DNA of 64,000 nt, taken from assembly GCF_900107395.1 (NCBI RefSeq), contig NZ_FNPW01000002.1, forward strand, positions 253,826 through 317,825, in the 5' to 3' direction. The translations under genes were made by a program, and so were the position numbers. The notes below the pieces were generated by a model, which was given only the letters and a program-made list of their open reading frames with translations, searched no databases and was not told where the DNA came from. Below, piece after piece: positions 17,262-25,776 of the stretch. Numbering within the stretch: the stretch's first letter is position 1; every line of letters starts with the position of its first letter. This stretch comes from Pseudomonas sp. NFIX28. Lineage in GTDB: Bacteria; Pseudomonadota; Gammaproteobacteria; Pseudomonadales; Pseudomonadaceae.

Positions 17262-18292
17262 GGCAGCTGCTTCGCTTCGATGAGCTCGAGCTGGGCCTTG
17301 GCGGCGTTCTTCAGGTAGCGCCGCAGCCGCACCACGCCCAGGTCATGCTGGTAGAGGTTCTCGCGCTGGTTGGCGTCCGGCTCCATGAATTCCAGCAGCA
17401 CCCGGTCCTGCTCCAGCACCGCCCAGTGCCGCGCTTCCAGGCGGTTCTTGTAGAGGAAACGCCAGGTGTCGCGCTGCCAGCCGGTCAGCGGGCGGCAGCG
17501 CCAGTGGAACACCGCCGCCAGCGAGCGGCTGCTCGGGGTGTAGCTGCCGATGATGGTGAAGTTGCCGCCCGGACCGCCGGTTTTCGGGTAGGGAATTTCC
17601 AGGCGCAGCCAGTGGCAGCCGTTGTCCATGAACTCGGTCCAGTCGAAGTTCACCCCGCGCTGGCCTTCCTTCTCGAAGAAGAAACCGTTGTCGGTGTCGC
17701 GGGTGACGAACTTGGCGGTGGCTTCGCCTTCGCTCATCGAGTGCGACATCTTGTGCAGGTAGGTGCCGTGCATCGGGTCCATGACGTTGTCGAGCACGTA
17801 GCGGTAGTCGCCTTTCCACTCGGTGTAGCAGACGAAGCTGCTCCACTCGGGGGAGCTCAGTTGCTCCGGCAGCACCAGTTCCGGCGGGGTCTCCAGGTGC
17901 GGGTCGGTGGCGTTGAACAGGAAGATCGCGCCGGCGGCCTCGCGGGTGTGGAACATGCGCGTCGGGCGGCTGCCTTCGAGCTTGCAGCCGGGACTGCCGG
18001 GCACCTTGGTTACCGTGCCGTCGCAGCGCACTTCGACGCCGTGGTAAGGGCATTGCAGGCGATCGCCCAGCACCGGCCCCTGGGACAGCGGCGCGCCGCG
18101 ATGCGGGCAATGGTCTTCCAGGGCATGGACGCTGCCATCGTTGTCGCGCCACAGGGCGATCTTGTAGCCCAGGCGGCGCACCGATACCGGCTTCTCGCCC
18201 AGCAGGTCCGAGGGCAATACCGGGAACCAGAGGTCCTTGAGGCCATTGGCCAGGTGATTTTCAACAGGGTCGACGGTCAGTTGCGTATTCAT
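17258..18292 (-). CDS. Rieske non-heme iron oxygenase, alpha subunit (VanA-like)
   Basis: A 344-residue oxygenase that hydroxylates or demethylates aromatic substrates. The Rieske 2Fe-2S ligands are in CPHRGAPLSQG and CPYHG (residues about 60-85). The mononuclear iron site is marked by DNVMDPMHGTYLHKM near residues 155-170 (bridging Asp, two His). The length and lack of a beta-subunit gene fit the VanA/phthalate type that forms alpha-only oligomers and uses a VanB-like reductase, here at 15863. Substrate unknown. It overlaps the RidA-like gene and follows two very small genes. Confidence 0.93.
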   Translation of the reverse strand: MNTQLTVDPVENHLANGLKDLWFPVLPSDLLGEKPVSVRRLGYKIALWRDNDGSVHALEDHCPHRGAPLSQGPVLGDRLQCPYHGVEVRCDGTVTKVPGSPGCKLEGSRPTRMFHTREAAGAIFLFNATDPHLETPPELVLPEQLSSPEWSSFVCYTEWKGDYRYVLDNVMDPMHGTYLHKMSHSMSEGEATAKFVTRDTDNGFFFEKEGQRGVNFDWTEFMDNGCHWLRLEIPYPKTGGPGGNFTIIGSYTPSSRSLAAVFHWRCRPLTGWQRDTWRFLYKNRLEARHWAVLEQDRVLLEFMEPDANQRENLYQHDLGVVRLRRYLKNAAKAQLELIEAKQLP

Positions 18293-18313
18293 CTTGTTAT
18301 TCCTTCTGCCGGG

Positions 18314-18541
18314 TCATTCGCCCAGCCGGGCCATCAGGGTTTTATAGGCGTCGGCGGTCCACTCGCCGCTGGTCAGCGGGCAGGGCGGCCCGGCCAGGTT
18401 GAGGTGGGCGAGCAGCGCCGGCAGCTCGGTCACGCCATTGCCGAAAGCGCGCTCGATGGAATCGCCCAGCAGCTCTTCGAACTGGGTGTTGGGCCGCTTG
18501 CGCGCCTGGTGGGGTTCGAGGAATCGTTCTTGGGTGCTCAT
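18314..18541 (-). CDS. Small protein resembling recombinase-like helix domain proteins
   Basis: A 75-residue protein (MSTQERFLEPHQARKRPNTQ...). The start at 18541 fits the gap; a longer frame upstream would run into the neighbouring gene. It contains an N-terminal RKRPNTQFEELLGDSIERAF helix and a WTADAYKTLMARLGE end. I recall small proteins like this, named for a recombinase-like helix, next to Rieske oxygenase genes; that is a memory, not a search. It is probably a pathway accessory protein rather than a DNA enzyme, because it lacks any catalytic residues and lies between two catabolic genes. Confidence 0.7.
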   Translation of the reverse strand: MSTQERFLEPHQARKRPNTQFEELLGDSIERAFGNGVTELPALLAHLNLAGPPCPLTSGEWTADAYKTLMARLGE

Positions 18542-18542
18542 T

Positions 18543-18860
18543 TCATTGACCTCCGTTGCGTACCCGTTCGCGGATCGTTTCGCGCACCGGGATAAAGTCG
18601 TATGTCGGAAAGACCTCAGTGCCAAACACGCCCCAGGCCGAGCGTTCGAGCTCGACGTTGAGGGCCGGCAGCAGGCTCGGCGGCAAGCGCAGGGTGACGA
18701 TCTGGCCCAGGCCCATGGCCACGGTCCACGACACCAGCTCGACGCCTGGCGGGGGAAACCGCTCCCACCAGTCCTGCTGCTTCATGTGGCGCTGGATGTC
18801 CTCCAGGTTCTTCGATTGGTCGTGCTTGAGCAGCACGCTCACCAGCAAGGTCTCGCTCAT
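18543..18860 (-). CDS. Small conserved-looking protein of the catabolic operon, function unknown
   Basis: A 105-residue protein (MSETLLVSVLLKHDQSKNLEDIQ...). Alternating strands and helices (LLVSVLLKHD, WWERFPPPGVELVSWTVAMGLGQIVTLRLP) suggest a small alpha/beta barrel-like dimer such as those of the muconolactone isomerase or YCII type, but no catalytic signature is visible. One base separates it from the 75-residue gene and two bases separate it from the monooxygenase gene, so it is translationally tied to both. I do not recognise the family. Confidence 0.75.
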   Translation of the reverse strand: MSETLLVSVLLKHDQSKNLEDIQRHMKQQDWWERFPPPGVELVSWTVAMGLGQIVTLRLPPSLLPALNVELERSAWGVFGTEVFPTYDFIPVRETIRERVRNGGQ

Positions 18861-18862
18861 GT

Positions 18863-20005
18863 TCAGGCCGCGCTGTCGGTGGGCACGGCCCAGGCGTCAT
18901 AGCCGTAGACCCAGTCGGCGTTGCCGCCGTCCTTGAGCCACTGGTTGCCCCGCGAGCCGATCTGGATCTGGCTGGTACGCGCCAGGCGCGCCTGCTGGTA
19001 GGCCTGCAAGGCCGCGGCCACCGACGCCGGGCTGTCGAGGTCGCGCAGGTGGCGGGCGAGCACCACCGCGTCCTCGATGGCCTGGCCGGCGCCCTGGGCC
19101 ATGAACGGCATCATCGGGTGGCAGGCATCGCCCAGCAGGGTGATCGCGCCCCTGGACCAGAACGGCAGCGGGTCGCGCTCGTACAGTGCGGTCTTGAGCA
19201 CGTCGGTGCAGGCGTCGAGCAGGGCGCGGGCGTCCGGGTGGAACGCCCGGTAATGGCTGCGCAGTTCCTCGGCGTCGCCGGCGCTGGTCCAGGACTCCTC
19301 GTGCCAGCTGTCCTGGGCGGTGGTGGCGAAGATGAAGATGTCCTTGCCCTGGTTCAGCGGGAACGTGACGATCTGGCTTTGCGGATTGGGGCCCCACCAT
19401 TTGGTGAAGGCCTGGATGTTCGGCACCTGGGCCACGCGCTCGGCCGGCACCACCGCGCGGTAGGCCACCACCCCGGTGAAGCGCGGATGCTCTTCGCCGA
19501 ACAGCGCGTTGCGCACCACCGAGTGAATGCCGTCGGCGCCGATCAATACATCGCAGCGATGCTGGCTGCCGTCCTTGAAATGCAGCGCGATGCCGTCGGC
19601 GTCTTGCTCAACCCGCTCGGCGCGCTTGGCGAATTGCACCTGCTCCAGCGGGAACACTTCGGCCAGGGCCGCCAGCAGGTCGGCGCGGTGGATGGTCAGT
19701 TGCGGCGCGCCGTATTTGCGCTCGGCGGCGTCGGACATTTCCAGGCGCGAGGTTTCTTCGCCGCTGTCCCACATCCGGCTGATGCGGTGGGTCGGCCGGG
19801 CGGCCGGCAGGCGCACGGCGGCGCCTATGCCCAGGCCGTCCAGCGCGCGCACCGCGTTGGGCGTGAGGTTGATGTCGGCACCGACCCGCAGGAAGGCTTT
19901 CGACTGTTCGAACACGGTGACCCGGTGGCCGGCGCGGTGCAGGGCGATGGCGGCGGTCAGGCCGCCGATACCGGCACCGGCGATGGCAATGTTCAGGGAA
20001 GACAT
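18863..20005 (-). CDS. FAD-dependent monooxygenase (NicC/salicylate hydroxylase-like)
   Basis: A 380-residue class A flavoprotein monooxygenase. The FAD GxGxxG motif is AIAGAGIGGLTAAIAL near residue 5; the DG motif is IGADGIHSVVRN near residue 155; the second FAD motif is LLGDACHPMMPFMAQGAGQAIEDA near residue 290. The C-terminal DWVYGYDAW recalls 6-hydroxynicotinate 3-monooxygenase (NicC), which hydroxylates with loss of a carboxylate. An NAD(P)H-driven aromatic or pyridine hydroxylation is the likely role. The start at 20005 opens directly on the FAD fold; an in-frame extension upstream would overlap the VOC gene. Confidence 0.9.
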   Translation of the reverse strand: MSSLNIAIAGAGIGGLTAAIALHRAGHRVTVFEQSKAFLRVGADINLTPNAVRALDGLGIGAAVRLPAARPTHRISRMWDSGEETSRLEMSDAAERKYGAPQLTIHRADLLAALAEVFPLEQVQFAKRAERVEQDADGIALHFKDGSQHRCDVLIGADGIHSVVRNALFGEEHPRFTGVVAYRAVVPAERVAQVPNIQAFTKWWGPNPQSQIVTFPLNQGKDIFIFATTAQDSWHEESWTSAGDAEELRSHYRAFHPDARALLDACTDVLKTALYERDPLPFWSRGAITLLGDACHPMMPFMAQGAGQAIEDAVVLARHLRDLDSPASVAAALQAYQQARLARTSQIQIGSRGNQWLKDGGNADWVYGYDAWAVPTDSAA

Positions 20006-20018
20006 GGGCGACTCCTGC

Positions 20019-20984
20019 TCAGGGTTTCGGTTTGTCGGTAAGGAACTTGCCTTGCGGCGCCTCGACGTTCTGCTGGCGCCGGGTATGGCCGTCGATGCCG
20101 CCGGCAATCGCCCATTCGGCGAACACCGTGGGGCCCGGTTCGAAGGTGCGTGGCTGCCATTCGCCGGTCAGCTGGTCTTCGTCGGCGTAGTACTCCACCA
20201 GCGCGCCGGCGGGGTTCTTGAAGTACCAGAAGAACGCCGAAGACACCGGATGGCGGCCCGGGCCGATCTCGGTGGTCCAGCCGCTGCGCGAGATGTGCAT
20301 GCCGCCGCCGAACACTTCGTGCACGTCGCGCACGGTGAACGCCACGTGGTTGAGCCCGGCCCGCGGCGCTGGCAGTTGCAGCATGAACAGGTCGTGGTGG
20401 CCGCCTTCCTCGGCGGTGCGCAAGAACGCCCCGCGGTCCGGGTAGCGGTCCGAGGCCTGGAAGCCGAAACGCTCGTGGTAGAAGGCTTCGCAGGCGTTCA
20501 CGTCCTTGACGAAAAACACCACGTGGCCGACTTCGATCGGCGTCGCGCGTTCATAGACCGGCGCCGCCTTGTTGATCCGGCCCTTGGTCTGCCAGGTGTT
20601 GTGGCCGCTGCACTCGATGTCGATCTCGCGCTTGCGGGTCACTTGCAGGCGGATCGCCAGGCCGTTGGGATCGGTGCAGCCGATGCGCCCGTCGGCCTCG
20701 ACAAACCCCGGGTCATGGGCGATGCGCTGGCGGTACAGCGCCAGGTCGGCCGCATCGGCCACGCCCCAGACCACTTCGCGCACGGTGGAGCCGGCTTCGA
20801 TCGCGGGCGGCAGGCCCGGCTTGTCCAGGTTGGCAAGCACTACGCGGCAGCCGTTGAGGGTTTCGAAGATCACCTGGTCGGGCTCGGCGCTGACTTGCTT
20901 GAGGCCCCAGTCGCTGAAAAACCGCACGCAGGTGTCCAGATCCTCGACGCCATAGGTGACTTCATCGATGCCTAACACACTCAT
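20019..20984 (-). CDS. Extradiol dioxygenase-like VOC protein
   Basis: A 321-residue protein with two vicinal-oxygen-chelate modules, the layout of type I extradiol ring-cleavage dioxygenases. The C-terminal module retains a His-His-Glu set fit for Fe(II): EVGHVVFFV, GLNHVAFTV and ALVEYYADED. It is therefore the best candidate for ring cleavage of the diol made by the two oxygenases. The start at 20984 overlaps the aldehyde dehydrogenase stop by 4 bases (ATGA). The tail after residue 280 is a hydrophilic extension. The substrate is not evident. Confidence 0.87.
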   Translation of the reverse strand: MSVLGIDEVTYGVEDLDTCVRFFSDWGLKQVSAEPDQVIFETLNGCRVVLANLDKPGLPPAIEAGSTVREVVWGVADAADLALYRQRIAHDPGFVEADGRIGCTDPNGLAIRLQVTRKREIDIECSGHNTWQTKGRINKAAPVYERATPIEVGHVVFFVKDVNACEAFYHERFGFQASDRYPDRGAFLRTAEEGGHHDLFMLQLPAPRAGLNHVAFTVRDVHEVFGGGMHISRSGWTTEIGPGRHPVSSAFFWYFKNPAGALVEYYADEDQLTGEWQPRTFEPGPTVFAEWAIAGGIDGHTRRQQNVEAPQGKFLTDKPKP

Positions 20985-22477
20985 AGCGCTACCTCTTGTG
21001 GCACACCGGCCCAGGCCAGTGGCTGTTCGTTCATGCCCCAGTAGAGGCTCTTCTGTTCCATGTATTGCAGGATCCCCAGGCGGCCTTTTTCGCGGCCCAG
21101 GCCGCTGTCGCGCCAGCCGCCGAAAGGCGTGGAGATCGAGAATTGCTTGTAGGTGTTGATCCACACCGTGCCGGCCTGGATCCGGCGGCCCAGGGCCCAG
21201 GCGCGCTTGTAGTCGCGGCTCCAGATACCGGCCGCGAGGGCGTAGAGGCTGTCGTTGGCCTGCTCCACCAGCTCTGCTTCGCTGTCGAACGGCATGGCCA
21301 CCAGCACCGGGCCGAAGATTTCTTCCTGGCAGGTCTGCTGGCTGTTGCTCAGGCCTTCGAGGATGGTCGGCGGGTAGAAGTAGCCTTGGTCATAGAGGCC
21401 GCCGGTCGGGCGCTGACCGCCGAGCAGCAGGCGGCCACCTTCGGCCAGGCCCAGGGCCACATAGCGCTCCACCGATTCGCGATGGCCGGCGCTGATCAGC
21501 GGGCCCATCTGGGTGCTTTCGTCGGCCGGATCGCCGACCCGCAGGTTGGCCGCGGCCGCCACCAGGCGCTGCATGAACGGCTCGTATAAGGCGCGGGCGA
21601 CGAACAGCCGCGAACCGGCGATGCAGGCTTCGCCCGAAGAACTGAAGATGCCGTACAGCACCCCGGCCACGGCGTGGTCGAGGTCGGCGTCGTCGAGAAC
21701 GATGGTCGGCGACTTACCGCCCAGCTCCAGGGACACCGGCATCATCTTGTCGGCGGCGATGTGGGCAATGTGCTTGCCGGTGCGGGTGCCGCCGGTGAAC
21801 GACACGCGCTTGACCAGCGGGTGGCGGGTCAGGGCGTCGCCGAGCAGCGAGCCCTTGCCGGGCAGCACGCTGACCAGGCCCTTGGGCAGGCCGGCTTCTT
21901 CGCACAGCCGCGCCAGGCGCAGGGCCAGCAGCGGGGTGATTTCCGCCGGCTTGATCACCACCGCGTTACCCGCCGCCAGGGCCGGCGCGACCTTCTGCGC
22001 CTCGCTGGCGATCGGCGAGTTCCACGGGGTGATCGCGGCGACCACGCCCATCGGCTCATACACGCTCATGCTGACGAAATCGCCGCGCGACGGGGTGATG
22101 GTTTCTTCGAGGGTTTCGCAGGCCGCGGCGAAGAACTGGAAGGTGCCGGCGGCGCTGGCCACCAGGGCGCGGGTTTCATTGATCGGCTTGCCGTTGTCCT
22201 GGCGCTGCAATTGCGCAAGCTCTTCACCGTGCAGGCGGATCAGTTCGGCGATGCGGTACAGCACGCCGGCCCGTTCGTGGGGTTTGCGCTGGGCCCAGCC
22301 GCTGTGCAGGAACGCCTGGTGCGCGCCCTGGATGGCGTCTTCGACATCCTGCAAATCGGCGGCGTTGAGCCAGGCCACGGCTTCGCCGGTGGCCGGGTAG
22401 CGGCTGGCGTAGCGTTCGCCGCGGCCCAGGCGCCATTCGCCGGCGATGCAGATCGGTAAAGTCTGTTCGAGGGTCAT
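20981..22477 (-). CDS. NAD(P)-dependent aldehyde dehydrogenase
   Basis: A 498-residue ALDH. The cofactor region shows as ITPWNSPIASEAQKVAPALAAGN, with the Rossmann FTGGTRTGKHIA. The general base is in LELGGKSPTIV (Glu, near residue 255), and the catalytic Cys is in SSGEACIAGSRLFV near residue 290. It converts an aldehyde to a carboxylate. In this operon it would oxidise the aldehyde released by the ThDP enzyme or by ring cleavage (inference). It lies 11 bases after the aspartate-dehydrogenase-like gene. Confidence 0.94.
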   Translation of the reverse strand: MTLEQTLPICIAGEWRLGRGERYASRYPATGEAVAWLNAADLQDVEDAIQGAHQAFLHSGWAQRKPHERAGVLYRIAELIRLHGEELAQLQRQDNGKPINETRALVASAAGTFQFFAAACETLEETITPSRGDFVSMSVYEPMGVVAAITPWNSPIASEAQKVAPALAAGNAVVIKPAEITPLLALRLARLCEEAGLPKGLVSVLPGKGSLLGDALTRHPLVKRVSFTGGTRTGKHIAHIAADKMMPVSLELGGKSPTIVLDDADLDHAVAGVLYGIFSSSGEACIAGSRLFVARALYEPFMQRLVAAAANLRVGDPADESTQMGPLISAGHRESVERYVALGLAEGGRLLLGGQRPTGGLYDQGYFYPPTILEGLSNSQQTCQEEIFGPVLVAMPFDSEAELVEQANDSLYALAAGIWSRDYKRAWALGRRIQAGTVWINTYKQFSISTPFGGWRDSGLGREKGRLGILQYMEQKSLYWGMNEQPLAWAGVPQEVAL

Positions 22478-22488
22478 CGACCGGCTCC

Positions 22489-23292
22489 TTAAATGGAAAT
22501 CGCGTGGGCGTGGTTGCCCAGGGCGCGGACCACGCTGTACACGGTCAGCGCCGAGGTCTTGGGGTTGGCCAGCAGCGGCTTGCCGCGCAGGCTCAACTCG
22601 AAGCCACCGAAGGCGCCACGGGCTTCGAAGTGGTGGACGTTTTCCTCGCTGTGCGGGTCGGCGATCAGCGTCACCCGCGTGCGATCCAGGCCGATGCCGG
22701 CCAGCGACAGGGTGGCGGCGACGTTGGCGTTCTTCGGGTACAGCCGCGCCGCTTCGCGGGCGCTGCCCTGGAAGATCACCGTGGCCTCGCTGATGCTGTC
22801 CAGGTCGCAGGCCTGCTCGCCGGGGGTGTTCTTCCAGGCGTGGGCCGGCTTGCGCCCGGTGTAGTCGACCGAGTCCAGCCCGCCGACCTTGGCCGCCGAC
22901 AGCGCGTCGATGCCACCGATGGCGCCGGGCAGCAGTTCGATACGGGTCTGGCCGCGTTCGGCGGCGGCTTCCAGGCGCTCCACCAGGCCGACTTCGGAGA
23001 GCGCGCCGACCGAGACGATCAGGCAGGCGATGCCGCGCTCCAGGGCCGGCAGCACGTGTTCTTCAATGGCGCGGTGGCCGGCGCACTCCACCAGCAGGTC
23101 CGGACGGGCATCGGCCGGCAGCGCGGTGAGCACCTGCGGCGGCTGCTTGAAACTGGCCAGGCGCTGGCGCACCAGGGCTTCGGAACCCTGGGAGGCGATG
23201 ACGTAGTCCACGCACAACTGCGGATCGTTCTCCAGCAGCTCCAGCACGCCGACGCCAATGGCGCCGCAGCCGATCATGGTGATATGCAACAT
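22489..23292 (-). CDS. L-aspartate dehydrogenase-like protein
   Basis: A 267-residue protein of the aspartate dehydrogenase (NadX-type) family, which interconverts L-aspartate and oxaloacetate or iminosuccinate with NAD(P)H. The N-terminal Rossmann motif is MIGCGAIGVGVLELL. Typical C-terminal segments are GAIGGIDALSAAKVGGLDSVDYTGRK, YPKNANVAATLSLAGIG and ADPHSEENVHHFEARG. In this setting it may act on an amino-dicarboxylate produced from the ring, or recycle ammonia, rather than feed NAD synthesis: no nadA or nadC is nearby. P. aeruginosa has an aspartate dehydrogenase (PA3505 from memory) in what seems the same gene context. Confidence 0.9.
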   Translation of the reverse strand: MLHITMIGCGAIGVGVLELLENDPQLCVDYVIASQGSEALVRQRLASFKQPPQVLTALPADARPDLLVECAGHRAIEEHVLPALERGIACLIVSVGALSEVGLVERLEAAAERGQTRIELLPGAIGGIDALSAAKVGGLDSVDYTGRKPAHAWKNTPGEQACDLDSISEATVIFQGSAREAARLYPKNANVAATLSLAGIGLDRTRVTLIADPHSEENVHHFEARGAFGGFELSLRGKPLLANPKTSALTVYSVVRALGNHAHAISI

Positions 23293-23302
23293 GGCGCGAT
23301 CC

Positions 23303-24985
23303 TCAGGCGGTGGCCTTCTGGGCTTTGGTTTCGCTGTTGGGCGGGCCGGCGAACTGGGTGGCGAAGTTGCCGACGCTGAGCATGTCGACTTCCAGCAGGA
23401 ACGGGCCGGGCTGGCTCAGGGCGCTGTCGACCACCTTGCCGAAGTCCTTGAGGTCGGTGACCAGGCCGTGGCGCAGCCCCAGGGATTCGGCGAGCTTGGT
23501 GTAGTCCGGGGTGTGCAGGTCGACGTAGCAATGACGGCTGCCGTAGACCGCGTCCTGGATATTGCGGATCACCCCGTAGCGCTGGTCGTTCATCAGCAGG
23601 ATCACCAGGTTGGCGCGCTCCTGGACCAGGGTCGCCAGCTCACCGAGGTTGAGGATGAAACCTCCGTCGCCGGCCAGGGCGAAGACCTTGCGCTCGGGCG
23701 CGGTTTCGGCGGCGGCCACGGCCGCGCCGATGCCCATCGCCAGGCCCTGGCCGATGCCGCCACCCAGGGCGTGGACCCCGGCGCGCGGGTGGTAGAGGGT
23801 CAGCAGGCGGTTGCCCCAGATGCTGTTGGACAGGGTCACGTCGCGTACCCAGGAGAAGTTGCGGCCGGTGCTGGCCTGCAGCTGTTCGACCATCGCCGAG
23901 TACGGCCCCAGGTCGGCCACCAGCTGGCTGCGCGATTGCTCGCGGACCGCCTTGAGTTCGACGAGGAAGTTCGGGTCGGTCTGCAAGCGGCCTTCAAGAC
24001 GGTCGGCCAGGCCTTCCAGGGCCAGCGCGGCATCGCCGCAGATAAACAGTTCGCTGGCGTAGCTGCGGCCTTCGATGGCCGGGTTGGCGTCGATGCGCAG
24101 GGTGTTCTGCGGCAGCTTCAGGGCGTACTTGAAGGTCTCGTTGCTGCGCAGCCGCGAGCCGGCGATCAGCAGCGCGTCGCAGGTTTGCAGGAACTGCTCG
24201 ACCCGCTTGTTCTGCGAAAAGGCCCCGAGGCAGCGCTCGTCGTCTTCGTTGACCACGCCGCGGCCCTGGGTCGAGGTGATGACGCCCACGCCCATGGCCA
24301 GCAGGCGCTTGACCTGTGCCCCGGCATGCCGGGCGCCACCGCCGAGCCACAGCATCGGGCGCTTGGCCCCGGCCAGGCGCTCGGCCACCAGGTCGAGGGC
24401 TTCCGGCGCGGGCACCGCGACCGGAATCGGCAGCGGCGACAGGTCGGTGGGCATCGGGATAAAGGTCGACTGGATGTCGATCGGGATTTCCACGCTCACC
24501 GGCCCGGTCGGCGCGGTCAGGGCGGTCTGCACCGCCAGCTTCAGGGTGCTGATGGCGGTCTCGACGCTGCGCACGCGGAACGCCGCCTTGGACACCGCCT
24601 TGAGCATGTTCAGCTGGTCGCGGGCCTCGTGGATGTAGGCCAGTTCCTGGTCCAGGTACGGCGTTTCGATCTGCCCGGTGATGTGCAGCAGCGGGGTGCC
24701 GGCGGTCTGCGCCTCGACCATGGCGCCGGCGGCGTTGCCGGCCGCGGTGCCGGTGGAGGTCAGGCACACGCCGAGGCCGCCGGTGGTGCGGGCATAGGCA
24801 TCGGCCATGTTGGCCGCGCCGGCTTCGCCACGGGCCATGACGAAGCGGATATTGCCGCGCACGGCGAAGGCATCGAGGATCGGCATGTTGTGGATCGAGA
24901 TCACGCCGAACGCGGCCTTGACCTCGCATTGCTCGAGAAAGGCGGTGATGGCAGCGCCCACGGTGACAGTGTTTTCGTTACGCAT
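23303..24985 (-). CDS. Thiamin-diphosphate-dependent enzyme (acetolactate synthase/benzoylformate decarboxylase superfamily)
   Basis: A 560-residue ThDP enzyme. The N-terminal domain has the activating Glu in ARGEAGAANMADAYAR. A central domain follows (RPMLWLGGGARHAGAQVKRLL). The C-terminal ThDP-Mg motif is ALAGDGGFILNLGELATLV with the later LMNDQRYGVIRN. Members decarboxylate 2-oxo acids or ligate them. Next to an aldehyde dehydrogenase, a 2-oxo-acid decarboxylase is the simplest reading. The start at 24985 overlaps the SDR gene stop by 8 bases; a longer in-frame extension upstream has no family sense. Confidence 0.92.
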   Translation of the reverse strand: MRNENTVTVGAAITAFLEQCEVKAAFGVISIHNMPILDAFAVRGNIRFVMARGEAGAANMADAYARTTGGLGVCLTSTGTAAGNAAGAMVEAQTAGTPLLHITGQIETPYLDQELAYIHEARDQLNMLKAVSKAAFRVRSVETAISTLKLAVQTALTAPTGPVSVEIPIDIQSTFIPMPTDLSPLPIPVAVPAPEALDLVAERLAGAKRPMLWLGGGARHAGAQVKRLLAMGVGVITSTQGRGVVNEDDERCLGAFSQNKRVEQFLQTCDALLIAGSRLRSNETFKYALKLPQNTLRIDANPAIEGRSYASELFICGDAALALEGLADRLEGRLQTDPNFLVELKAVREQSRSQLVADLGPYSAMVEQLQASTGRNFSWVRDVTLSNSIWGNRLLTLYHPRAGVHALGGGIGQGLAMGIGAAVAAAETAPERKVFALAGDGGFILNLGELATLVQERANLVILLMNDQRYGVIRNIQDAVYGSRHCYVDLHTPDYTKLAESLGLRHGLVTDLKDFGKVVDSALSQPGPFLLEVDMLSVGNFATQFAGPPNSETKAQKATA

Positions 24986-25775
24986 GGCGGGACAGGCCTC
25001 CGGATACATCGATATGGCTGCCTGTGGTGTAAGCCGACAGAGGCGAGGCCAGGAACAGGATCGCGCGGGCCGCTTCAAGCGGCAGGCCCAGGCGCCCCAG
25101 GGGAATGTGTTTTTGTTGGGCCAGGTGGGCGGTCCATTGCGCCCAGTCGAGGTCGCGTTCTTCGCGGGCCTCGAAGCGCCGGCGCCATTGCCCGGACTCC
25201 ACCAGGCCAATGAGGATGCCGTTGACCCGGATGCCCTGCGGGGCGAATTCGGTGGCCATCGAGCGCACCAGGTTCATCACCCCGGCGCGGGCGGCGGAGG
25301 TGGCGACCATGTGCGGTTCCGGCTGGCAGGCCAGCAGCGAGTTGACGCAGACGATGGCGGCCTCGGCCTGGCTTTCCAGCTGGGCCTTGAAGGCGCGGAC
25401 CGGGTGGATCACCGAGAAGAATTTCAGGTTCAGCTCTTCGCTCCAGGCGGCGTCGCTGGTGTCGGCGAAGGTCGAGACGCGGCCTTGCCCGGCGTTGTTG
25501 ATCAGCACGCTGGCGGCGCCGAGCGCGGCCTGGCTGGCATGAGCGAAGGCGCGGACCGACTCGGCGTCGAGCACGTCGCACACCTGGGCCAGCAGTTGCG
25601 CTTGCGGGAAGCGCTGGCGCAGGCCGGCTTCGACGCTGCGCAGGCGCTCGCCGTCGCGTCCGCAGAAGGCCACGGCGGCGCCGGCTTCCAGCAGCAGTTC
25701 GACGCAGGCCAGGCCGATGCCCGAGGAGCCGCCGGTGACGATCGCGGTGCGGCCTTGCAGTTGATAAAGGCTCAT
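24978..25775 (-). CDS. SDR-family protein with substituted YxxxK site
   Basis: A 265-residue Rossmann protein. The cofactor motif TGGSSGIGLA (about residue 15), NNAGQG (about residue 90) and the ISGG-like end are normal for short-chain dehydrogenases. The catalytic region reads PHMVATSAARAGVMNLVRS: Thr stands where the Tyr is expected and Arg where the Lys is expected. Classical carbonyl reduction is therefore doubtful. I recall other SDRs with the same ATSAARAG stretch, so this may be a subfamily trait rather than decay. One base separates it from the IclR gene. Confidence 0.85.
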   Translation of the reverse strand: MSLYQLQGRTAIVTGGSSGIGLACVELLLEAGAAVAFCGRDGERLRSVEAGLRQRFPQAQLLAQVCDVLDAESVRAFAHASQAALGAASVLINNAGQGRVSTFADTSDAAWSEELNLKFFSVIHPVRAFKAQLESQAEAAIVCVNSLLACQPEPHMVATSAARAGVMNLVRSMATEFAPQGIRVNGILIGLVESGQWRRRFEAREERDLDWAQWTAHLAQQKHIPLGRLGLPLEAARAILFLASPLSAYTTGSHIDVSGGLSRHA

Positions 25776-25776
25776 C

